Assembly (NCBI GenBank): GCA_946545675.1
Contig: CAMNNR010000016.1
Span: 1 to 15,543 of the forward strand
Source: an uncultured Thermoplasmata archaeon
GTDB lineage: Archaea; Thermoplasmatota; Thermoplasmata; Methanomassiliicoccales; Methanomethylophilaceae
Direction: 5' to 3'
Length of the DNA: 15,543 bases
Shown here: piece by piece, positions 5,702 to 13,272 of the stretch
Layout of the letters: the number at the start of each line of letters is the position of its first letter
Numbering within the stretch: position 1 is the stretch's first letter
The notes under the pieces: model-generated
What the model was told of the DNA's origin: nothing
What the model saw: only the letters and a program-made list of their open reading frames with translations
Database searches by the model: none
Program-made: the position numbers and the translations under genes

Positions 5702-7081
5702 ATGGCGATCGGAAAATATGTCGATGTTTTCGAAGCATATGATCGGTTCGTCAATGGTCAGAAGATGACCGAGCAGGAGTGGGACTACACAGTCGTACCC
5801 CGCAACGCAAAGATGCTGAAGGAAAGCTACGACCTCAACTTCGGCCACCAGATTATCCCCACCGATTCCGAGATGATGGACAGGCTGTTCATGGCAGGCA
5901 TGGACATGCTCCTCAGCACAGGGATATTCTGCCAGGATATCGGAAGGGTCATGAACATCGAGGAAGAGGAGATCTACCAGGGTCTCAAGATGGCCCCCAG
6001 GAAACTCACCCTCGGCACCGGTAAAGAGAAGGTCACCTGCAAACCGCGCAGGGGAAACTCCCTGAGGAAACCGGTCATCATAGGCGGACCCACCGGTGCC
6101 CCCATCAGCGAAAGTATCCTGGAGACCGCTATCGCATCCTATGTCCAGGAACCCATGGTCGACGGAATCGTCTCCGGTGTGCTGAACACCATCAACGGAC
6201 GTCCAGCAGCCACCAACAGCCCTTGGGAGATCAAGGCTACCATGTCGGAGATCAGACATGTGCGCGAGGCGACCGGAATGGCCGGGCGCCCCGGCATGTG
6301 CATCTAGGGCCCCGAGACCCCCCTCTCCGCTACAGGAAGGATGTCCGCAGGGATGGTCAAGAACGGTATGCGCAACTACGACTGCCACGAATGCTCCCAG
6401 CTCAACGAGCTGAAGGTAAGCACCCAATTCATGAACATGATCGCAGGCTGGCACCTTTCGGGAGACACCATCATGATCGAGCAGATGCCCATCATGGGTG
6501 GTTATGTCGGAGGCGTGGAAGAGACAGCGATATGCGACGTCGCATCCACATTATCATCTTTCGTGGCATTCAACTGCGACATCCACCTGGACGGACCCAT
6601 CCACATCAGATGGGGGAACACCACGAACAGGCAGAGTCTGCAGGTCGCCGCCCATGCGGCAGCTGCCCTCGATGCCAACACGGATGTTCTCCTGGCCAAT
6701 CAGTACTATACACTCGCCGGCCCCTGCACCGAGATGTGCTTCCTAGAGACCGCCGCGCAGGCGATTACCGATACAGTCTCGGGACGCGAATTGCTCTCCG
6801 GTGTCGCCTCCGCGAAAGGAGTCTCAAAGGACAGGGTGGGCGGACTCGACGCACGCATGATGGGTGAAGCTTCCTCAGCGGTATGCGGAATGAGCATCGA
6901 ATCAATCAACCGTATCCTCGATAACATCCTCTACAGGTACGAGCCGAATTACAGCACCGCTCCCATCGGCAAGACCTTCCAGGAAATCTATGATTTGGAC
7001 ACGATCCTTCCCACTGCGGAATATCTCGAAACCTACGACAGGGCACTCAACGTCATCTCGTCCTGCGGTCTCGATTTCTGA
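5702..7081 (+). CDS. mtmB: Second monomethylamine methyltransferase MtmB with in-frame UAG (Pyl)
   Basis: A 459-codon frame with TAG at 6305-6307 (codon 202), continuing in the same frame to TGA at 7079-7081. The Pyl site context is AGRPGMCI-Pyl-GPETPL, clearly paralogous to mtmB1. Active-site equivalents Glu230 (CHECSQLNE), Glu260 (MIEQMPIMGG) and Gln334 (NQYY) are kept, so it should be a working methylamine:corrinoid methyltransferase. It differs from mtmB1 in its segment after the UAG and in codon use: glycine is spread over GGA, GGC, GGT and GGG, whereas mtmC is mostly GGA. It has no mtmC of its own directly upstream. It could be an alternatively regulated isozyme or one with shifted substrate preference. 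The 34-codon segment between the UAG and the next ATG is conserved, which argues against two separate genes. Confidence 0.93.
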
Positions 7082-7139
7082 TGTCTGGGTATTTCATTTT
7101 CGGACCATACGTCCAACCTGTTATAACCAAGACAAGTCG

Positions 7140-7148
7140 TTATATATG
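7140..7148 (+). promoter_or_regulatory. TATA box of the pyl operon leader
   Basis: TTATATATG is the strongest TATA match between mtmB2 and pylT. Its centre lies 25 bp before the ATG at 7169, so transcription should begin at or next to that codon. No other TATA-like sequence lies close to pylT, so pylTSBCD is probably transcribed from here with a leader of about 147 nt. Confidence 0.6.
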
Positions 7149-7168
7149 ACGTTCGTAGATTACATAGC

Positions 7169-7285
7169 ATGGCCTACAGAAACACCCATGTGCAAAACAC
7201 GAAGGATGCTTCAGCAGGCATTGTATTTTCGGATCTGTCCGTCTACGGGGGTTACACCGTGAGCGGGTAGTCCATTTAGGCTTGA
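7169..7285 (+). CDS. Candidate leaderless small ORF with two in-frame UAG codons, upstream of pylT
   Basis: ATG at 7169 opens a frame of 33 codons to TAG (7268-7270). After TCC ATT a second TAG (7277-7279) follows, then GCT and TGA (7283-7285). If UAG is read as pyrrolysine the 38-residue product ends in SGOSIOA (O = Pyl). The ATG falls at the predicted transcription start of the TTATATATG promoter, ideal for a leaderless mRNA. It begins MAYRNTHVQNTKDAS; I recognise no family. About 20 of 32 third codon positions are G or C, lower than the neighbouring genes, so coding is uncertain. Position before pylT and the paired UAGs would fit a leader peptide that senses Pyl-tRNA charging. It may equally be a chance frame in an untranslated leader. 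Confidence 0.35.
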
Positions 7286-7316
7286 ATCACAGGCCTTCTA
7301 TCATTCGACAACAACT

Positions 7317-7386
7317 GGGGGACGATCCGGCGATCAGCGGGTCTCTAAAACCTAGCCAGCGGGGATCGACACCCCGGTCTCTCGCC
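7317..7386 (+). tRNA. pylT: tRNA-Pyl (anticodon CUA)
   Basis: A complete cloverleaf: acceptor GGGGGAC (7317-7323) with GTCTCTC (7377-7383), two G-U pairs; no spacer before the D-stem GATC (7324-7327) / GATC (7332-7335), whose loop is only four nt (CGGC); one spacer base A7336; anticodon arm 7337-7342 / 7350-7356 with a bulged A7354; 7-nt loop containing CTA (7345-7347); 3-nt variable loop CAG; T-stem CGGGG / CCCCG with loop ATCGACA; discriminator G7384; CC encoded but not the final A. The missing acceptor-D spacer, tiny D-loop and broken anticodon stem are known marks of Methanomassiliicoccales tRNA-Pyl, recognised by PylS lacking its N-terminal domain. The T-loop begins with A, not the usual T54. 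It lies 36 nt upstream of pylS. Confidence 0.97.
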
Positions 7387-7422
7387 TTTAATTCACACTA
7401 CTAAGAAAATCAGAGCGATAAT

Positions 7423-8247
7423 ATGGAATACACATTCACTGACCCTCAGATCCAGCGTCTGAGGGAGTACGGCGACGACCCGCGCGACAACTCGACATTC
7501 AGCAGCGAAGAGGAAAGGGACAAGGCATTCAGCAAGCTCATGTCCAAACTCCAGAGCGAGAACGAGAAGGGAATCAAGGACCTCCTCGTAAGTCCCAGAC
7601 ACCACAGATTGATGGAACTCGAGCTCAAACTCTCCGAGGCACTCATAGCCGAGGGATTCGTCGAGGTCAAGACGCCCATATTCATATCCAAAGCGGCCCT
7701 CGCCAAGATGACCATCACCGAGGACCACCCTCTCTACAAACAGGTTTTCTTCATCGACGACAAGCGTGCACTCCGCCCCATGCACGCCCCCAACCTCTAC
7801 TATGTCATGAGGAAACTCAGGGACCATACTGACGGACCCGTCAAGATCTTCGAGATCGGTTCCTGTTTCAGGGCGGAATCCCACAGCAACGACCACCTGG
7901 AGGAGTTCACCATGCTGAACCTGGTGGATATGGGGCCCCAGGGAGACACCGTGGAGAAGATCAAACACTACATCGACATCGTCATGAAGACCGTCGGCCT
8001 GGACTACGAACTGGTCGACGAGGAATCAGATGTCTACAAACAGACCATCGATGTGGAAGTGAACGGCGAGGAGGTCTGCTCCGCCGCCGTCGGCCCCCAT
8101 GTCCTGGACCCCGCACACGACGTCCACGAGCCCTGGTGCGGAGCAGGATTCGGTCTCGAACGCCTTATCATGATGAAGGACGGAGACGGAAGCGTCAAGA
8201 AGACCGGCCGTTCCATCAGCTACCTCAACGGGTACAAGATCAACTGA
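7423..8247 (+). CDS. pylS: Pyrrolysyl-tRNA synthetase, short form without N-terminal domain
   Basis: A 274-residue class II aminoacyl-tRNA synthetase corresponding only to the catalytic (PylSc) half of Methanosarcina PylS (about 420-450 residues). No separate pylSn is in the window, the pattern of Methanomassiliicoccales. Motif 2 includes FRAESHSNDHLEEFTML (149-165); motif 3 is GAGFGLERL (240-248). Pyl-pocket residues by homology: Leu125 and Tyr126 (APNLYYVM), Asn166 and Val168 (MLNLVDMG), Tyr205 on the mobile loop (SDVYKQT) and Trp238 (EPWCGAGFG). His121 in PMHAPNLY stands where I recall Leu in the M. mazei and M. alvus enzymes (PMLAPNLY), an unusual change beside the pocket. It ligates pyrrolysine to tRNA-CUA. 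It is the first protein gene of the pylSBCD operon, 36 nt after pylT. Confidence 0.97.
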   Translation: MEYTFTDPQIQRLREYGDDPRDNSTFSSEEERDKAFSKLMSKLQSENEKGIKDLLVSPRHHRLMELELKLSEALIAEGFVEVKTPIFISKAALAKMTITEDHPLYKQVFFIDDKRALRPMHAPNLYYVMRKLRDHTDGPVKIFEIGSCFRAESHSNDHLEEFTMLNLVDMGPQGDTVEKIKHYIDIVMKTVGLDYELVDEESDVYKQTIDVEVNGEEVCSAAVGPHVLDPAHDVHEPWCGAGFGLERLIMMKDGDGSVKKTGRSISYLNGYKIN

Positions 8248-8256
8248 GTGAGAATC

Positions 8257-9315
8257 ATGGACGCTTACGAGATTCTCAAGAGATGCGGCGAGGGCCACAC
8301 CCCCACCGTCGACGAGATGGAGATCCTGCTCGCCAACGATGACCCAGAGTTCCTGAATGAACTGTACAGGACCGCCGCCAAGGTAAGGGACGAGCACTTC
8401 GGAAACAAGGTGTTCACCTACGGATTCGTCTACTTCTCCACATACTGCAAGAACAACTGCGCATTCTGCTACTACCGCAGGTCGAACAAGATCGACAGGT
8501 ACAGAAAGACCAAGGCAGAGGTGCTCGACCTCGCCGCCAGGCTCAAGAAGGCAGGCGTGAACATGGTCGACCTCACCATGGGTGAGGACCCCAAGCTCTA
8601 CGAGAACGATTATGAGGGACTCATAGACCTTGTCCAGGGCGTCAGGGAGACCGTCGGGGACCTGGGCATCATGGTCTCTCCCGGAGCGGTCTCGAAATCC
8701 TGTATGCCCCGTCTAAGGGCCGCCGGAGCGGACTGGCTCGCAGTGTATCAGGAGACCTATAACAAGGAACTGTTCTCCAAGCTCCGCCTGGAACAGGACT
8801 ATCAGAACCGTATCGACCAGAGAGTGTGGGCTAGAGAGGCCGGCCTCCTGACCGAGGACGGGATGCTGGTCGGTACCGGCGAGACCGCCAGGGACCGTGC
8901 GGAACACATCAAGATCATGGGCGATCTCGGCTGTCAGCAGGTCCGCGCCATGACATTCGTCCCCCAGGAAGGGACCCCCATGCAGGCCGTCATCCCCTCC
9001 GACCCCATGTACGAGCTCAAGGCCATCGCGGTCATGAGGCTCGCCTATCCCGATAAACTCATCCCCGCCTCCCTCGATGTTGAGGGCATCGCGGGACTCA
9101 AGACCCGTCTGGATGCGGGAGCTAACGTCATCACCTCGATTGTCCCTCCCAACGAGGAACTCGCAGGTGTTGCCAACCCCACCCTCGACATCAACGACGG
9201 ACACCGTTCCGTCAGCTACGTTCACCACCTCGTCGAGAGCATGGGCAAGCACGTGGCATCCAACGAGGAGTTCAGACAGTTCATGGAAGCAAACCGCCCG
9301 GAGGCAGTGTATTGA
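8257..9315 (+). CDS. pylB: Pyrrolysine biosynthesis radical SAM protein (methylornithine synthase)
   Basis: A 352-residue radical SAM enzyme that isomerises L-lysine to (3R)-3-methyl-D-ornithine, the first step of pyrrolysine synthesis. The [4Fe-4S]/SAM motif is C64-KNN-C68-AF-C71, the CxxxCxxC form, near the start of a TIM barrel (MVDLTMGED at about 100-108, YQETYN and MLVGTGET further on). An in-frame GTG at 8248 sits directly against the pylS stop and would add three residues, but has no ribosome binding site. The ATG at 8257 has GTGAG at 8248-8252 four nt upstream, so I prefer it; the choice is not certain. It lies between pylS and pylC in a tight operon with 9 nt between the pylS stop and this ATG. 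Confidence 0.95.
   Translation: MDAYEILKRCGEGHTPTVDEMEILLANDDPEFLNELYRTAAKVRDEHFGNKVFTYGFVYFSTYCKNNCAFCYYRRSNKIDRYRKTKAEVLDLAARLKKAGVNMVDLTMGEDPKLYENDYEGLIDLVQGVRETVGDLGIMVSPGAVSKSCMPRLRAAGADWLAVYQETYNKELFSKLRLEQDYQNRIDQRVWAREAGLLTEDGMLVGTGETARDRAEHIKIMGDLGCQQVRAMTFVPQEGTPMQAVIPSDPMYELKAIAVMRLAYPDKLIPASLDVEGIAGLKTRLDAGANVITSIVPPNEELAGVANPTLDINDGHRSVSYVHHLVESMGKHVASNEEFRQFMEANRPEAVY
9300..9304 (+). promoter_or_regulatory. Ribosome binding site that supports the TTG start of pylC
   Basis: GGAGG inside the last codons of pylB, 7 nt before the TTG at 9312. It is a canonical Shine-Dalgarno match and the only good one near the pylC N-terminus. Confidence 0.65.
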
Positions 9316-10472
9316 TCATCGGAATCGTCGGCGGCATCCTTCAGGGTATGGAGGCGGTGTACCTCTGCAAGCACGCAGGATACACTTCTCTTGTCATCGA
9401 CAAGAACCCGAAGGCCCCCGCCATGTATCTCGCAGACAGGTCGGAGACCTGCGACGTATTGAAAGAGCCAGAAAGGGCAAAGCAGATCTTCTCGGAATGC
9501 GATGCTGTCCTCCCCGCAGTGGAGGATCTCGAAGTGCTCGAGTTCCTTGACTCCGCCATGAAAGAGGTGGGAAAGCCCTTCCTCTTCGATCTCGAATCCT
9601 ATCGCACATCCTGTTCCAAGGAAAAATCCAACGAACTCATGGCGAGACTCGGCACCCCCATTCCCCAACCCTGGCCGGAATGCGGATTCCCCATCATCGT
9701 GAAACCCTCATCCCAGAGCGGGAGCATCGGGGTCAGCGCGGTGAAGAACGAGGAGCAGAGGCTGCGCGCACTCGAAAAGGTCGCAAAACTCAACGACACA
9801 CCCATCCAGCAGGAGTTCGTCTCCGGGAAGAGCGTGTCCATCGAGGTCATCGGCAACGGTAAGACAGCGAAAGCTTATGTCACCACCGAGGTCGTGCTCG
9901 ATTCCAACTACGACTGCAAGCAGGTCGTCTGCAGCAGCAACATCCTGCCCGAGAAGGACGATAAGGAGTTCGTGGAGATCGGTAAGGCACTGGGTGAGGG
10001 CATAGGGCTCAAAGCGCTCATGGACGTGGAGGCCATCTACACAAAGAAAGGCCTCCGTGTCCTGGAGATCGATGCGAGGATACCCAGTCAAACCCCAGCC
10101 TGCATCTGCGCAGCCACCGGGATCAACCTCCTGGAAGAACTGGTATGTTCCAAACTCGGGAAGGAATCCGGCAAGGTGAGGAAGGACGGATGCGCCATAT
10201 ACGAGCACTATGTGATCCGCGGAAGCGCTCTCTACACATGCGGTGAGAAAGAATTCAGCCACGTGGAGGCACCTGAGTACATCAAGGACTTCTGGGGTGC
10301 CGACGAGGCCATAACGGATTTCAAAACAGGAAAGTACGAATGGAGGGCCACGGTGATTTTCACCGGAAAGGACTACCAGGACGCGGTTCACAAGAAGAAA
10401 CAGTTTATCAAGAACGCCATGGACAACTGCGAGCTTGAGGAATACATTGACAGGACACCGGAGATGGTTTGA
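9312..10472 (+). CDS. pylC: 3-methylornithine--L-lysine ligase, ATP-grasp
   Basis: A 386-residue ATP-grasp ligase that joins 3-methylornithine to the epsilon-amine of lysine, the second step of pyrrolysine synthesis. The N-terminal Rossmann-like domain begins MIIGIVGGILQGMEAVYL, matching the known PylC start. The ATP-grasp core includes PIIVKPSSQSGSIGV (about 127-141), QQEFVSGKSVSIEV, and metal-binding MDVEAIY and LEIDARIPSQTP, the last nearly identical to the Methanosarcina protein. TTG at 9312 is chosen because it gives the expected N-terminus and has GGAGG 7 nt upstream. The TTG overlaps the pylB stop (ATTGA), so translation is likely coupled. The next gene, pylD, starts 2 nt after its TGA. 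Confidence 0.96.
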   Translation: MIIGIVGGILQGMEAVYLCKHAGYTSLVIDKNPKAPAMYLADRSETCDVLKEPERAKQIFSECDAVLPAVEDLEVLEFLDSAMKEVGKPFLFDLESYRTSCSKEKSNELMARLGTPIPQPWPECGFPIIVKPSSQSGSIGVSAVKNEEQRLRALEKVAKLNDTPIQQEFVSGKSVSIEVIGNGKTAKAYVTTEVVLDSNYDCKQVVCSSNILPEKDDKEFVEIGKALGEGIGLKALMDVEAIYTKKGLRVLEIDARIPSQTPACICAATGINLLEELVCSKLGKESGKVRKDGCAIYEHYVIRGSALYTCGEKEFSHVEAPEYIKDFWGADEAITDFKTGKYEWRATVIFTGKDYQDAVHKKKQFIKNAMDNCELEEYIDRTPEMV

Positions 10473-10474
10473 AA

Positions 10475-11296
10475 ATGACAAGACTGACCGACAACGACGT
10501 GAAAGACATCCCGCAGAAACTCGGAGAGCTGGAAGAGTTCCTCGAGAAGCACACCGGGAGGAGCATCAAGAAACTGGCCTGCGAGGCCGTTGGAATGTGG
10601 GAATACGCGGTGGACCCCAAGGAGTACACCATCGCAGTGGTCCCCGTGACCACCGGGGAGGGAGTCATCAACGGATTCTCCGAATCCGTCAAGGAGACCT
10701 GTACCTGGCTGGGATTCGATGCGTTCATCACCGAGCACACCGACATCCACGGATTCAGGGAAGCCACCGAGAAGAAAGTCAACATCATCTTCATGGCCGA
10801 CGATGACGACTTCGTCGCATACAACCTCCAGGCGAGGAAATGCGCATACAACTCTATGAGCACCGCCAAGGCATACCTTGCAGCCCTTGCGGCCGCCACC
10901 GACCTCCTCGTGAAGAAGGAAGTCCTCGTCGTGGGAGCCGGAAGGGTCGGAAGCAGGATGGCGACCCTCCTCCTCGCCAAAGGAGCGAATGTGACCATCA
11001 CCGACATCGACCTCGAAAAATGCAAGGCAATCCAGAAGGAATATCCCCGTGTCAAGATAGCAGAGGATGTCAGGGAAGCCATCAGGAACCACAAGTACAT
11101 CCTGAACGCATCCCCTGCCCACATCGAGACCGAGGACATACAGGAAGGAGCGATCATCTCTTCCCCCGGCGTACCCAATACATTCGACGCCGAGGCCTAC
11201 AAGAAGGCGCTCATCATCCACGACCCTCTGGTCATCGGAACCGCAGCAATGGCGATGGAGAGTGCCTACTTCTCCTACCTCGGCTGCAGAAAGTGA
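10475..11296 (+). CDS. pylD: Pyrrolysine synthase, NAD-dependent dehydrogenase
   Basis: A 273-residue enzyme that oxidises the terminal amine of 3-methylornithyl-lysine; the aldehyde cyclises with loss of ammonia and water to give pyrrolysine. The NAD-binding Rossmann motif is VLVVGAGRVGSRMA (150-163, glycine-rich GAGRVG 154-159), with ITDIDLEKC as the following acidic strand end. Length matches the known PylD (about 260-270). ATG at 10475 is preferred over a TTG at 10469 because GGAGATGG, a near-consensus ribosome binding site, ends about 7 nt upstream of the ATG. It is the last gene of the pyl operon, 2 nt after the pylC stop and followed by a hairpin terminator. Confidence 0.96.
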   Translation: MTRLTDNDVKDIPQKLGELEEFLEKHTGRSIKKLACEAVGMWEYAVDPKEYTIAVVPVTTGEGVINGFSESVKETCTWLGFDAFITEHTDIHGFREATEKKVNIIFMADDDDFVAYNLQARKCAYNSMSTAKAYLAALAAATDLLVKKEVLVVGAGRVGSRMATLLLAKGANVTITDIDLEKCKAIQKEYPRVKIAEDVREAIRNHKYILNASPAHIETEDIQEGAIISSPGVPNTFDAEAYKKALIIHDPLVIGTAAMAMESAYFSYLGCRK

Positions 11297-11322
11297 TTTC
11301 TGGCACTTATAAAACATAAAAA

Positions 11323-11344
11323 TGCCGGGGGTAACTCCCCGGCA
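11323..11344. terminator. Shared hairpin between convergent pylD and helicase genes
   Basis: TGCCGGGG (11323-11330) / CCCCGGCA (11337-11344), 8-bp perfect stem with a 6-nt loop, flanked by A-rich sequence on the left. It lies 26 nt after the pylD stop and 6 nt after the helicase stop, so it can serve both strands; the helicase transcript gets TTTTTATG-type U-rich sequence after the stem. Confidence 0.65.
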
Positions 11345-11350
11345 AAAGGT

Positions 11351-13132
11351 TTACTGTTTGTCGCTCGTGTTGTAGATGAGGACACGCTTGCCGTTGACGA
11401 CCTGTCCGAAGAGTTCGTCCACGACCTCCTGCGCCCTATAACGGACGACCTGGACTCTGGACTTGTTCTCAGAGACGTGGATGTTCCCGACGTCCTTGTG
11501 GTCGATCTCGGCCGTGTTCACGACGAACTCCCTGAGTTTGTCGACATCGAGACCGTCAGCGGCACCGACGTTGAGTTCCAGACGGTCGAAGGACATGTCC
11601 TTCTTGGGGCGTGCTGCCCTGACGATACCAACATATGAGTGGAGAGGACGCGGGTGCTCGGGGACTCCCTGCGGGGTGTACTGGAGCTTTCCGCCCTGTT
11701 GGGAGGCGGGCTCGTGCACGGGTTCCGGCTTGGGCTCGGCCTTCTTCGGTTCTGCCTTTTTGGGCTCGGCCTTCTTGGTCTCCTTCTTGGACTTGGGTTC
11801 CGCCTTCTTAGCCTCGTTCTTGGGCTGCCTGGGCGAGTCCTCGTGGTCCAGTTTACCTCTGAGAGTACGGTCGCCTGCGGGTGCTCCCTTGGGCTCCTTG
11901 GTCTTGCTCTCACGCTGTTTCCTGGGAGTCTGGGTCTTCTCGGCCTTCTGACGCTGGGGGTTCTGTTTGCGGGGTTCCTTCGCGGGGATCTCCTCCACCA
12001 CGTCGTCGGTGTAGATCTCGGACTTGGGCTTCATCTCGTTGATGGGTTTCCCGACCGCCTTCCTGATAGCTTCCAATCCCTTCAGGTCATCCGCGGTTAC
12101 GAAAGTGATGGCCTTTCCGGTCCTTCCCGCACGTCCGGTCCTGCCGATTCTGTGCACATAGGTCTCGGAATCGACGGGGATGTCGAAGTTCACCACGAGA
12201 TCCACATCGTCGATGTCGAGGCCTCTGGAGGCGACGTCGCTTGCGATGAGGACCTGAAGCTCCCCTTCGGAGAACTCCCTGATGATCTTCTCGCGCTTGT
12301 TCTGACCCACGTCTCCGTGGATACCCTCGACGTCGTACTTGTCCCTCTTGAGCTTACGGGCGAGATAATCCACCTTGCGTTTGGTCCTGCAGAAGACCAT
12401 GATCTTGGGATAGTTGGCCTCGATGATGTGGATAAGCTCGTCGCGCTTGGAATCGCGAGTGGTCATCACATAGTACTGCTCGGTGAGGTCCAGGGTGAGT
12501 TCGTCCTTGGAGACGAGGACCTCCTCGTGGTTTTTCATGTGCTTGACGGCGAGTTTCTTAACATCCTCGGGCATGGTCGCGGAGAACATCATGGTCTGCC
12601 TCTTCTTGGGCACACGGTCCAGGATCATGTTCACGCTGGGTGCGAATCCCATGTCCAGCATGCGGTCAGCCTCGTCGAGGACGACGATGGAGATGTTCTT
12701 CAGGTCCACGAGTTTCCTCTCAATCAGGTCCTTGAGCCTGCCGGGGGTGGCGATGACGACATCCACTCCCTTCTTGATCTGCTTTGCCTGGTTCTCTATG
12801 TTAACTCCGCCGTACACCGGGATGCAGACGTGCCCGCTGTACTCCGAGAGGTTGTTCAGTTCCTCGGAGACCTGTGATGCGAGCTCCCTGGTGGGCACCA
12901 GGACCAACGAGGTCGGGTCCCTTGACCCTGACCTGGTCCTGCTCAGTATAATGGATCCGTAGGTCCCGGTCTTCCCGGTACCGGTCTGGGCCTGTGCGAG
13001 GAGGTCCCCGCCCTTGAGGCCGACCGGAACCGCGGCTGCCTGCACCGGGGTGGGTTCGGTCCATCCGACGGATCTGAAGGCTTTCAAAACGTCTTTCGAA
13101 ACGCCCAGATCCTCAAATCTGTTTTGTGTCAT
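11351..13132 (-). CDS. DEAD-box RNA helicase with DbpA-like RNA-binding C-terminus
   Basis: A 593-residue ATP-dependent RNA helicase. Visible motifs: Q motif (Phe6, Gln31), Walker A AQTGTGKT (48-55), PTRELASQV (80-88), TPGR (129-132), DEAD (153-156), SAT (184-186), VFCRTKRK (246-253), ASDVASRGLDID (298-309) and HRIGRTGRAGR (327-337). After the two RecA domains comes a lysine/glutamate/proline-rich, probably disordered linker (about 380-480) with tandem KKAEPK repeats. A C-terminal domain (about 514-588) resembles the DbpA/CsdA RNA-binding RRM-like domain (RLELNVGAADGL then KDVGNIHV). The arrangement is like bacterial DeaD/CsdA, which act in ribosome assembly, RNA decay and cold adaptation. 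It is convergent with pylD; no functional link to methylamine genes is visible. Confidence 0.93.
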   Translation of the reverse strand: MTQNRFEDLGVSKDVLKAFRSVGWTEPTPVQAAAVPVGLKGGDLLAQAQTGTGKTGTYGSIILSRTRSGSRDPTSLVLVPTRELASQVSEELNNLSEYSGHVCIPVYGGVNIENQAKQIKKGVDVVIATPGRLKDLIERKLVDLKNISIVVLDEADRMLDMGFAPSVNMILDRVPKKRQTMMFSATMPEDVKKLAVKHMKNHEEVLVSKDELTLDLTEQYYVMTTRDSKRDELIHIIEANYPKIMVFCRTKRKVDYLARKLKRDKYDVEGIHGDVGQNKREKIIREFSEGELQVLIASDVASRGLDIDDVDLVVNFDIPVDSETYVHRIGRTGRAGRTGKAITFVTADDLKGLEAIRKAVGKPINEMKPKSEIYTDDVVEEIPAKEPRKQNPQRQKAEKTQTPRKQRESKTKEPKGAPAGDRTLRGKLDHEDSPRQPKNEAKKAEPKSKKETKKAEPKKAEPKKAEPKPEPVHEPASQQGGKLQYTPQGVPEHPRPLHSYVGIVRAARPKKDMSFDRLELNVGAADGLDVDKLREFVVNTAEIDHKDVGNIHVSENKSRVQVVRYRAQEVVDELFGQVVNGKRVLIYNTSDKQ

Positions 13133-13165
13133 TGTAGTTCACTTTGGAAAGGAAAATTCAATCAA

Positions 13166-13214
13166 TCCGCGACGACCGCGGACAATCTAGTTCCAAAGGG
13201 GACGTATATATTAT
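13166..13214 (-). promoter_or_regulatory. Helicase promoter and leader hairpin
   Basis: Minus-strand ATAATATATAC (13204-13214) is a good TATA element, predicting a start near 13182 and a leader of about 50 nt. A second candidate, GTTTATAAAG, lies at 13216-13225. At the predicted RNA 5' end, TCCGCG (13166-13171) / CGCGGA (13177-13182) forms a 6-bp stem with a 5-nt loop, a possible site for helicase autoregulation. Confidence 0.4.
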
Positions 13215-13232
13215 CCTTTATAAACTGTCGCA

Positions 13233-13259
13233 CGCGGGCGGATAAAGGTACCGCCCGCG
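13233..13259 (-). terminator. Hairpin terminator of ramA
   Basis: CGCGGGCGG (13233-13241) / CCGCCCGCG (13251-13259), 9-bp GC-rich perfect stem with a 9-nt loop, starting 14 nt beyond the ramA stop on the minus strand. It separates ramA from the helicase promoter. Confidence 0.6.
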
Positions 13260-13272
13260 CGCATGAATGGTT

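Noticed and set aside
3970..5754. 594-residue minus-strand ORF across mtmC and mtmB1
   Set aside because: It runs antisense to two clear genes and through the hairpin intergenic region; it stays open only because of GC-rich third positions.
6341..7081. mtmB2 as a pseudogene split by a nonsense mutation
   Set aside because: UAG is at the same codon (202) as in mtmB1 and in the known Methanosarcina protein, and the Pyl machinery is encoded next door.
11639..12877. 412-residue plus-strand ORF opposite the helicase
   Set aside because: Low-complexity leucine/glycine-rich translation mirroring the KAEPK linker and helicase motifs on the other strand.
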